A stretch of DNA of 7,866 nt from Bacillota bacterium. GTDB lineage: Bacteria; Bacillota; Clostridia; Oscillospirales; Butyricicoccaceae. Below are positions 1-7,100 of this stretch, one piece after another. Each line of letters opens with the position of its first letter. Positions within the stretch are counted from its first letter, which is position 1. Made by a program: the position numbers and the translations under genes. The stretch covers positions 1 through 7,866 of the forward strand of contig JAUZPW010000060.1 of NCBI GenBank assembly GCA_030705725.1, given 5' to 3'. The notes beneath the pieces were generated by a model. That model did not search any database. It saw only the letters and a list, made by a program, of their open reading frames with translations, and had not been told where the DNA came from.

Positions 1-15
1 AAAACCGGTGTAGTT

Positions 16-56
16 CGGGCAGGAAGGCTTAGGCGCAGTCTTTCTGCCCGCTTTTT
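16..56 (+). terminator. Rho-independent terminator of an upstream gene outside the window
   Basis: An 11-bp stem is visible: the left arm at 16-26 (CGGGCAGGAAG) pairs with the right arm at 40-50 (CTTTCTGCCCG), with a single G-T wobble. The loop is 13 nt and a run of five T follows at 52-56. This is the standard shape of an intrinsic terminator and must end a rightward transcript that begins left of the window. Only 43 nt separate the T run from the deoB start, so deoB either has a promoter squeezed into this gap or is transcribed by readthrough. Confidence 0.85.
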
Positions 57-99
57 CTATAAAAATGTTAGTTTCATGCAGTTTAGTTGAGGTGTATCA

Positions 100-1272
100 A
101 TGAATAAACGCGTAATAACAATTGTTTTGGACAGCGTTGGGATAGGAGCCCTTCCGGACGCCGCCGAATACGGCGACGCGGGTTCGCATACGCTCGGAAA
201 TATCTGCAGTGCGAGAGGAACTCTGAATCTGCCAAACATGAGCGCTCTCGGTCTCGCGCACATTGCGGGGAGCAATCTTGCAAAGCCCGGCTCCGAGCCG
301 ACGGGGGCTTTCGGCCGGGCGGCGGAGCAGACCGCCGCCAAGGACACCACAAGCGGACACTGGGAGCTGATGGGCCTTCCGATGGACGTTCCGTTTCGCA
401 CCTTCCAAAAGGGCTTTCCGGCGGAATTTATCCGGGCGTTTGAAAAAAGGATAGGGCGCAGAACGCTTTATAACCTTCCGGCTTCCGGAACCGCGGTTAT
501 TGCAGAGCTTGGGGATGAGCACGTCAGGACGGGAAGCCCGATAGTATACACCTCGGCGGACAGCGTATTCCAGATCGCGGCGCACGAGGATGTAATACCG
601 CTCGAGGAGCTTTACGGCATGTGCCGGACGGCAAGGGAAATGCTTGTAGGGGATATGTTGGTCGGCAGGGTCATCGCACGCCCTTTTACGGGAAGCACGG
701 GAAGCTACACGAGAACGCAGAACCGCAAGGATTTTGCCGTGCCCCCTCCGGGAGAAACAGTGCTGGACGCGCTCAAAGCCGAAGGCATAATAACCGCGGG
801 CATCGGCAAGATCGAGGACATATTCTATAACAGGGGCATTTGCCTTTCGGACCATACGCACACAAACGAAGAGGGAGTTGACGCAACGCTTCGGTTTATG
901 CGTGAGGAGAATTTCGGTTTTCTTTTTGTAAACCTTGTGGATTTCGACATGATATACGGGCACCGGAACGATATTGAGGGCTACGCAAGGGCGCTCGAAA
1001 AGTTCGACGGGCATGTACCGGAGCTTCTTTCGGCAATGAAGAATGAGGATATACTGATGATAACCGCGGATCACGGCTGCGATCCAACAACGGCGAGCAC
1101 CGATCATTCGCGCGAGTATATTCCGGTCATTGTCGCCGGGAGCGGCGTAAAGCCCGGCGTCGATCTGGGCACGCGCGGTTCTTTTTCCGACATCGGAGCG
1201 ACTGTTTACGAGTACCTGACCGGCAAAGCATGGTCTTGCGGTAAATCCTTTCTGCCGGAAATCAAGGATTAA
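100..1272 (+). CDS. deoB: Phosphopentomutase DeoB
   Basis: This cytoplasmic enzyme interconverts ribose 1-phosphate with ribose 5-phosphate, and the deoxyribose equivalents, linking nucleoside phosphorolysis to the pentose phosphate pathway. The 390-residue protein belongs to the alkaline phosphatase superfamily and has the usual family length. By alignment from memory to the Bacillus cereus enzyme, all two-metal (Mn) ligands are present: D11 in the N-terminal DSVGIGALPDA motif, D283 and H288 in VDFDMIYGH, D324 and H325 in TADHG, and H336 in TDHSRE. The phosphorylated threonine is T83 in KDTTSGHWE. The cap-domain stretch YTSADSVFQIAAHE is also typical. The ATG start has GAGGTG at 89-94, five nt upstream. 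No punA, pdp or deoC neighbour follows; the gene ends at a hairpin and appears to be the last or only gene of its transcript. A TATAAA at 58-63 could be a -10 element but has no matching -35. The identification is secure. Confidence 0.97.
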   Translation: MNKRVITIVLDSVGIGALPDAAEYGDAGSHTLGNICSARGTLNLPNMSALGLAHIAGSNLAKPGSEPTGAFGRAAEQTAAKDTTSGHWELMGLPMDVPFRTFQKGFPAEFIRAFEKRIGRRTLYNLPASGTAVIAELGDEHVRTGSPIVYTSADSVFQIAAHEDVIPLEELYGMCRTAREMLVGDMLVGRVIARPFTGSTGSYTRTQNRKDFAVPPPGETVLDALKAEGIITAGIGKIEDIFYNRGICLSDHTHTNEEGVDATLRFMREENFGFLFVNLVDFDMIYGHRNDIEGYARALEKFDGHVPELLSAMKNEDILMITADHGCDPTTASTDHSREYIPVIVAGSGVKPGVDLGTRGSFSDIGATVYEYLTGKAWSCGKSFLPEIKD

Positions 1273-1285
1273 GTTTTAAGCTTAC

Positions 1286-1340
1286 CTTAAATTAAAAGCT
1301 CCATCCCTTAACATAGAGATGGAGCTTTAATTTATCGTTT
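1286..1340. terminator. Probable bidirectional terminator between convergent genes
   Basis: The arms AAAGCTCCATC (1295-1305) and GATGGAGCTTT (1318-1328) form a perfect 11-bp stem with a 12-nt loop. Pairing can continue outward into the A+T-rich flanks (TTAAATTA on the left, TAATTTA on the right) if one A is bulged. The hairpin starts 22 nt after the deoB stop and lies 23 nt past the stop of the leftward gene, so it is placed to end both transcripts. The U tracts are only moderate in either direction (TTTAATTTA with TTTT at 1338-1341 rightward, TTTTAATTT leftward), so efficiency is uncertain. Confidence 0.75.
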
Positions 1341-1351
1341 TAAGCTGTTTT

Positions 1352-3220
1352 TCAGTTGCTGTACTTAAAAGAGTAGCCCTGACCGAGAAGCCTGTCGTAA
1401 GCCAGCAAAAGCAGCTTATCCTCATAATCGCTTTTAACTTCGGGGCTGTCGGGGCTGACCGTGATTTTCATGGAGCATACGGGAATATGTTTTATGGCGT
1501 CGTCAAGGAAGGAAACAAAACGTGTTTTCGGAAGATCGAGATAATTTATTAAGACATCCATCAGATAGTAAGCCGATATGCGTTTGCTGTCGGCGCTGCA
1601 TTTGGGCGAGGGGAGCTTTGAGGAGTAATTAGTATAGATCGCAAACTCGGTCGTTATCCTGTCAAGATCATCATAGGCCTGATCCGAGGTAAAGCCGTTC
1701 AGTTTTTCATATCCGTCAAGAAGGGGATGGTGGTCTCCGTAATAAAGAAGCACCGTTGGGCGATCCCTGTGATCGATATAGTCTAAAAACCCGCCGAGAG
1801 CCTTGTCGGTGTCCGCTATGCCGTTGGCGTATGCGTTCATCGCGTCAAGCTGGTTCGGCTTAATACTATTTTCGTTATAGAGCCTGACAATCTTGCGGTC
1901 GCTGTCGGAAATCGTGCCGTAAGGAGAATGGTTTTGCATTGTGGCGGAGAATATTATCTGCGGAGCCCCGTATTCCTTATCGTCAAGCGTTTTTTCAAGC
2001 TGATGGTAAAACGTGCTGTCGCTTATGTGCTTGTCTCTGGGGTAGTCCTCTATCGGAACCGTCAGGTTATCTTCAAAGATCAGATTGTCGAAGCCTCCGG
2101 CGGTAAAAGCGGTCTTCCTGTTATAGAACGTGCTTTTGAAAGGATGTATATAATTCGATTCATAACCGAGCTCTTCAAAATAGTTGGCGAAGGTCCAGAA
2201 TTTGGAGTCCTTGCCGACATCGCGGTAAGGGGATCTTGAATTCAATATCCCTTTGTTCGGGGTTCCGCTCATTACCTCGTATTCGGTAGAGGCCGTTCCT
2301 CCTCCGAACGCGGGAACCACGATTTCGCCGCTTGTTCCGCCCGATTTCATCCTTTTGAAGTTTTTATAAATATCCTCGGTCAGGCTTATACCGTTTACCT
2401 GGTTAAGATCAAAATAGCTTTCGCTCAAAACGACGATAACGTCCGGATGAACCGCGCTGCTTTTCACGGGAGCGTATTTGCTAAAAATAGAGGACATTGT
2501 TTCCTCGTTATAGGGAATGGTTGTATTGGGAGGCTCCGCGCCTGAATAGAGCGAGCCTATAAGACAGTCTATCGAGCTTATTGCCACGTCGTCCGCGTCG
2601 TACGAGGAGACATCCTCAAAAGCCCGGATCTGAGGCGAGAATACCTGCTGCGCGACGCTTTTTACGGAGAACGAGAAAATAATGGCGAACAATACTGTGG
2701 CATATGCGAAGCGGTTTAACCGCATGAAACGCGGCTGGTACACGCTGTAAAACCGGAGAGCGAACGAATATGCGAGAATCAGGATCGCGGCAATAAAGTA
2801 GAATTTGCAGAAATCGATTCCGCCGCCGCCTTTTTTCGCAAAGCTCCATATTTTATTTACGTCCGGGAACATAAGTATATCGTCGACCGTGATTCTGGCG
2901 CCGAGCTTCAGATATTTCGCAATGTCGACGACCTCGATTGTATAAAAAAGCGCGCCGAGCACCAGCGATGAAATCCACGGCTTTTTTAAAAGCGCCGACA
3001 AAAATGCGTAAAGAAAAGTTATAAGCAGAAAAGTAACAGAAATCATCAGAATTTCTGTCGCGTCTAAAGAAAATGTGCTCGCGCTTATCCGATTCGCTAT
3101 TTTTTCAGGGCTTTGGTATAAAAGAATGGTCATTAAAAAGGGAAATATGCAGAAAATGACAGCGTTTAGCTTAGCCCCAATAGTTTTTTTGGTTTTTTTT
3201 AGCTCCGCTAGCTGTGGCAT
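1352..3220 (-). CDS. LTA synthase family membrane phosphotransferase (sulfatase fold)
   Basis: This is a polytopic membrane enzyme with an extracellular sulfatase-like domain. Family members transfer glycerol phosphate from phosphatidylglycerol to a growing lipoteichoic-acid-type polymer, or to related envelope glycans. Numbered from the ATG (622 residues), five hydrophobic helices are seen at about 20-35, 55-78, 82-100, 139-158 and 171-189, matching the LtaS plan. The outer domain starts near 255. It keeps the metal and catalytic residues: E267 in VVLSES, the predicted nucleophile T309 in GGGTASTE, H431 in MQNHSPY, and D496-H497 in YYGDHHP. R368 in FYNRKT may match a substrate-binding arginine. 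The length is near that of LtaS (about 650). The start is taken at 3220 because GGAGG (3229-3233) lies 8 nt upstream; an in-frame GTG at 3244 precedes that site. The gene is convergent with deoB and divergent from spoIIR, apparently monocistronic. The acceptor polymer cannot be told from sequence, so I give no symbol. Confidence 0.88.
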   Translation of the reverse strand: MPQLAELKKTKKTIGAKLNAVIFCIFPFLMTILLYQSPEKIANRISASTFSLDATEILMISVTFLLITFLYAFLSALLKKPWISSLVLGALFYTIEVVDIAKYLKLGARITVDDILMFPDVNKIWSFAKKGGGGIDFCKFYFIAAILILAYSFALRFYSVYQPRFMRLNRFAYATVLFAIIFSFSVKSVAQQVFSPQIRAFEDVSSYDADDVAISSIDCLIGSLYSGAEPPNTTIPYNEETMSSIFSKYAPVKSSAVHPDVIVVLSESYFDLNQVNGISLTEDIYKNFKRMKSGGTSGEIVVPAFGGGTASTEYEVMSGTPNKGILNSRSPYRDVGKDSKFWTFANYFEELGYESNYIHPFKSTFYNRKTAFTAGGFDNLIFEDNLTVPIEDYPRDKHISDSTFYHQLEKTLDDKEYGAPQIIFSATMQNHSPYGTISDSDRKIVRLYNENSIKPNQLDAMNAYANGIADTDKALGGFLDYIDHRDRPTVLLYYGDHHPLLDGYEKLNGFTSDQAYDDLDRITTEFAIYTNYSSKLPSPKCSADSKRISAYYLMDVLINYLDLPKTRFVSFLDDAIKHIPVCSMKITVSPDSPEVKSDYEDKLLLLAYDRLLGQGYSFKYSN

Positions 3221-3228
3221 TAGAAATT

Positions 3229-3233
3229 CCTCC
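3229..3233 (-). promoter_or_regulatory. Ribosome binding site fixing the start of the LTA-synthase-like gene
   Basis: On the minus strand GGAGG stands 8 nt before ATG (3220-3218). The longer reading frame begins with GTG at 3244 and would place this site inside the coding region, encoding T-E-E. The ATG start is therefore preferred and removes eight residues. Confidence 0.85.
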
Positions 3234-3286
3234 GTTAAAAACACGCAAGCAAATTAAATATTTTACGCTTGAACGTTTCTAATCGT

Positions 3287-3308
3287 ATGTAAAATTAATT
3301 TTTTACAT
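3287..3308. repeat. Inverted repeat in the divergent intergenic region
   Basis: The arms ATGTAAAA (3287-3294) and TTTTACAT (3301-3308) are perfect reverse complements around a 6-nt spacer TTAATT. The repeat lies in the roughly 200-bp A+T-rich gap between the leftward LTA-synthase-like gene (start 3220) and the rightward spoIIR (start 3418). It is about 67 bp from the first start codon and 109 bp from the second. There is no T run suited to a terminator, and the position fits an operator for one or both promoters. The A+T-rich composition makes a chance match possible. Confidence 0.4.
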
Positions 3309-3417
3309 GACTTTTTTAAGTTTAGCACATATGACTAAAAAAAGAAACTGTTGTCGATAATGAAATTACATCCATTTTCAACAAAAGTTATGCATTTTTT
3401 TTGACGGAGGTTATTTT

Positions 3418-4032
3418 ATGCGACTAAAAACAATGGAAAAAGTATTATTGACAGCTTTTCTTGCTTTTTTTACCTTTTGCGTCTTTTCAGTTTCCGCCAA
3501 GAACAGCGTTTCGGATAAACTGATAAGACTGCATGTTAAGGCAAATTCGGATTCGGCGTTTGATCAGGAACTAAAGCTCAAAGTACGCGACGCTGTTATA
3601 AACATAATGAAAAAGGACATAAAAGGGAAGGACATAGAAACCGTAAAAAGCGAAATAACCGCGATGCTGCCCGAAATCAAAAAAACGGCGGAGGACACAG
3701 TTAATTCGTCCGACGCGGATTACGGTGTTAAAGCGGCTTTGGAAAGGCATTACTTCCCGACAAGGGAATACGCGGATTTTGCGCTGCCTTCGGGCGATTA
3801 TGAGACGCTTTACATCGAATTAGGCGAGGCAAAAGGCAAAAACTGGTGGTGCGTGCTTTTCCCGCCGCTCTGCATTGCAGCAAGCGAGGGTGAAACAATA
3901 GAAAACACCGCGGAGTCTTCCGGCTTTTCAAACGGCGACGTTTCATTCATCACGGGGGAGACTTCGGGCTACAAAATTAAATTTAAGATTGCCGAAGTTT
4001 ACGGAGATCTTAAGCACAGAATATTCCATTAA
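3418..4032 (+). CDS. spoIIR: Stage II sporulation protein R (SpoIIR)
   Basis: SpoIIR is made in the forespore and secreted into the intermembrane space, where it triggers the SpoIIGA protease to process pro-sigma-E in the mother cell. The 204-residue protein (B. subtilis about 224) starts with a hydrophobic segment at 8-26 ending in VSA-K, so either a cleavable signal peptide with a site near residue 27 or an uncleaved anchor. Hallmark family motifs follow: LIRLHVKANSDSAFDQELK (35-53) running into LKVRDAV, FPTREYADFALPSGDYET (113-130), and the tryptophan/cysteine motif KNWWCVLFPPLC (141-152) with C145 and C152. The C-terminal tail after 155 is short and variable. GGAGG at 3406-3410 lies 7 nt before the ATG. 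A terminator follows one base after the stop, so the gene is monocistronic. Sigma-F control is known for this gene in B. subtilis, but I could not find a convincing sigma-F -35/-10 pair upstream. Confidence 0.95.
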   Translation: MRLKTMEKVLLTAFLAFFTFCVFSVSAKNSVSDKLIRLHVKANSDSAFDQELKLKVRDAVINIMKKDIKGKDIETVKSEITAMLPEIKKTAEDTVNSSDADYGVKAALERHYFPTREYADFALPSGDYETLYIELGEAKGKNWWCVLFPPLCIAASEGETIENTAESSGFSNGDVSFITGETSGYKIKFKIAEVYGDLKHRIFH

Positions 4033-4057
4033 CGGGCCTTTAAGGCCCGATTTTTTT
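4033..4057 (+). terminator. Rho-independent terminator of spoIIR
   Basis: CGGGCC (4033-4038) pairs with GGCCCG (4044-4049) across a 5-nt TTTAA loop, followed by A and seven T (4051-4057). The stem begins immediately after the spoIIR stop codon. Its T run also occupies the -35 position of the downstream addB promoter. Confidence 0.93.
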
Positions 4058-4070
4058 ATATTATATATTA

Positions 4071-4079
4071 TGTTATAAT
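4071..4079 (+). promoter_or_regulatory. Extended -10 sigma-A promoter for addBA
   Basis: TGTTATAAT is a perfect extended -10 element: TG at 4071-4072, one base, then the consensus TATAAT at 4074-4079. With a 17-nt spacer the -35 position (4051-4056) is only TTTTTT, so recognition would rest on the extended -10. Transcription would begin near 4086, leaving a leader of about 16 nt that is almost entirely the ribosome binding site. Confidence 0.72.
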
Positions 4080-4088
4080 AAAAGAGAG

Positions 4089-4095
4089 AGGAGGG
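4089..4095 (+). promoter_or_regulatory. Strong ribosome binding site deciding the TTG start of addB
   Basis: AGGAGGG lies six nt before the TTG at 4102. The strong site supports TTG as the real start. The next in-frame ATG is residue 17 and would remove the nucleotide-binding motif at residues 7-14. Confidence 0.88.
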
Positions 4096-4101
4096 AACCT
4101 T

Positions 4102-7100
4102 TTGCTTTACATAATAAAGGGACGGGCAAAGTCCGGAAAAACAAGGCTGATGCTTGAAAGCGTTATAAAAAGAGCCGGTACCGGGCCGCAGATTATAATT
4201 GTGCCCGAGACTTCTTCTCATATAACGGAGCGCCTTCTTGCGAAAACCGGGGGATCACAGATCGGGCTTTTAGCAGGGGTGTATACTTTCAGCAGCCTCG
4301 CAAAAAAGATTTTCTCCGAGGTGGGAGGCCTGTGCGACAGCTATTTAGACGACGCCGGGAGACTTCTTACAATGCGGCTCTGCGTCTCGAGGGCGGAGGC
4401 TTCGCTTTCAGTTTACAATAAGATTGCCAGAAAGCCGGAATTTATAAATGGATTGATTTCGTTTGCGGACGAGATGAAAAGCGCCGCAATAACGCCTGAA
4501 GAGCTTTTGCAGGCGTCCTTTGAAACCGGCGGATCGCTAAAAAAAAGGCTTTCAGACCTTGCGCATATTTACGCGGTATACACTTCCTTTACGGAGGAAG
4601 GCTCGTATGATCCGCGCGACAAAATGACAAGGCTCCTAAAGGCGGTAAAAGTAAGCCGGTTCTTTAACGGCGCGGACGTTTATTTTGACTCGTTTTCCGG
4701 GTTTACGAAGCAGGAACTTGACCTTATGGCGGAAATAATGAAAAAGGCGCGGTCGGTTTCCGTTTTCTTTACGTGCGGCGAAGACGAGGAAGAGGTTTTT
4801 AAGAAACCTGTCAAAACAATAGAAAAACTGACAAGGCTTGCAAAAAAACAGGGAATAAGCATAAGCTGCTCTTGTCTCGACTCGGGGCAGGAAGAAAGCG
4901 CGCTCACGTATCTTGAAAGGAATTTATTTGATTACGGCGCGGCACCTTTTGAAAGTGAGTGCCCGGAGCTCGGCGTTTTCGCGGCCCGGGATATGTTTGA
5001 GGAATGCGAAAGAGCCGCTTCAAAAATAATAAAGCTTGTAAGAAAAGACAAACTGCGCTGGCGCGACGTGGCCGTAATATCCAGGGCTTTCGATTCTTAC
5101 GCGCCGATTCTTGAGATAGTCTTCGAGCGGTACAAAATACCCGCTTTTTTCAGCAGAAAAACAGATATTCTTATAAAGCCCGTCGTATCGTTCCTTATCT
5201 CGGCGGTTGACACGGTGCGCTCGGATTTTTCGTTCGACACGCTTTTCAGCTACTTAAAGACGAGGCTTTCCGGGATAAGACAGGACGACGCGGACAAGCT
5301 TGAAAATTACGTTTTCACATGGGGCGTCAAGGGAAAACAATGGACGGACGACGGAGACTGGAACTTTAATCCGGACGGATTCGCGCCGTTTACGGAAGAC
5401 TCCGAAAAACGCCTGTCCGATATTAACCGTATTAAGGACGACGTGCGCGGCCCGCTGTTAAGGCTCAAAAAAACGCTTGCCGAAGCCGAGACAGGCGGGG
5501 ACTACGCCGCGGTGCTTTACGGTTTTATGGAGGACACGGGCCTCGCCGAAGCCATAAGCAAAGAGTCCGCCAGGCTGACCGCCAAAGGCGAAGGCCAGCT
5601 TGCGGACGAGTACTCTCAGCTTTTTAACATTCTTACAGACGCGTTGAGCCAGTTCGCTAACGTACTGGAAAACGAGAAGCTCGACCTGCGCGAATTCTAC
5701 GAGCTTTTTACGCTTTTGCTGACGGGCTATGACGTGGGTACTATACCCGCGGCCATAGACGCCGTAACGCTCGGCGATTTTTCCGTTGCGGAAGGCCAAC
5801 ATTTTCCGGCTGTTTTTATTATTGGCGCGGCAGACGGGATGTTTCCGCCTCCTAATAAGCAGGACGGACTTTTGACGGACCGGGACCGCGAGGAGCTTAT
5901 TTCGCTTGGCTTCGAGCTTGGGGAAGACCCCGGAATGCGGGCTTACGAGGAAGACTATTATATCTACCGCATGATCTCCTCGCCGATTAAACGGCTGAGC
6001 CTGAGTTATCCGCTTTTTGCTGGAGGGGAAGCAAAGCAGCGCCCCGCATACGCCTTATCGCGCCTTCTCAGACTGTTTCCGGCTGTTAAGACGGAATACC
6101 CGCCACAAGACGGCGGGGCTTTCAAGCTCGAGAGCGAAATTGCAGGCTTTGACTTGGCACTTTCGGATGCATCGGAGGAATTAAGCCCGTGCCTTAAGCG
6201 CTATTTTGAAAAGAGACCGGAATTTAAGGGGCGGTTACTGCTCGCCGAACGCGCCGCCGGGCAAAAGCGCGGGCCGATAGGAAACGCGGAGCTTATAGAA
6301 AAGCTCTACGGAAAAGAGATAAGAATGTCGGCCACGCGCGCCGAAAAATTTGAAAGCTGCAGGTTCGCTTTTTTTATGAGGTACGGACTTAAAGCGAAAA
6401 ATCGGGAGGCGGCGGCTTTTGACGCTCCCGCCGTCGGCACGTTCATTCATTACATACTTGAAAAAGGAGTCAAAGAGCTTTGCTCAGCTCCGGGAGGAAT
6501 TGCAGCCGCGACGGACGAGGACGCGGAAATAGTCTGCCGGCGTTTTACCGACGCATACGCCGACGAGGTCCTTTTCGGGCTTGGAGGCAAAACAAAGAGG
6601 TTTATTTATCTTTTCGGCAGGCTCCAAAAATGCGCGGGCGGGGTGCTTAAAAACGTTTTGCACGAGCTTCAGAGCTCACTGTTCACGCCGCTTGATTTCG
6701 AGCTGAATTTTTCAAACGAGGGCGATATTCCTCCTCCGAAAACGGAATTTTCAAACGGCGTGCTTTCCTTAAACGGCAAGGTCGACAGGGTGGACGGTTA
6801 TGTTAAGGACGACAGGCTTTATCTGCGTGTGGTCGATTACAAAACGGGAAACAAGAGCTTTTCACTTTCGGACGTTTTGGACGGGCTGGATTTGCAGCTT
6901 CTGCTTTATCTTTTCACGATAGAAGAATTCGGACTTAAACGTTACGAGGAACGCCTCAAAAAGAAGATTGAGGAAATAACGCCCGCAGGTGTTTTATATG
7001 TTCCCGCGCACGAACCGCGCCTGCGCGCGGGGTCCGGGCTCTCGGAAGGGGAAATTGAAGCCCTGACCTTAAAAGAGCTCAGGCGCAGCGGGCTTATATT

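Noticed and set aside
97..1107. A 336-residue open frame on the minus strand, antisense to deoB
   Set aside because: It lies within the DeoB coding region, its translation is rich in Arg, Cys and His with no recognisable domain, and it has no supporting ribosome site. It is a shadow of the deoB codons.
3221..3244. GTG start eight codons upstream for the LTA-synthase-like gene
   Set aside because: The GGAGG ribosome site lies downstream of the GTG and correctly spaced for the ATG at 3220.
3331..3361. Sigma-A-like pair ATGACT (3331-3336) and GATAAT (3356-3361)
   Set aside because: The spacer is 19 nt and both boxes deviate from consensus, which is too weak to call in A+T-rich DNA.
3245..3417. 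Sigma-F or sigma-G promoter for spoIIR
   Set aside because: I looked for GYATA-type -35 and GG-A-rich -10 pairs (sigma-F) and for CATNNTA (sigma-G). Only partial matches were found, such as GCACA at 3325-3329 and GTATG at 3285-3289 with poor -10 partners, so none is annotated.
3943..4221. A 92-residue minus-strand frame spanning the spoIIR end and addB start
   Set aside because: It runs across a terminator, a promoter and two well-supported genes, and its translation resembles no known family.
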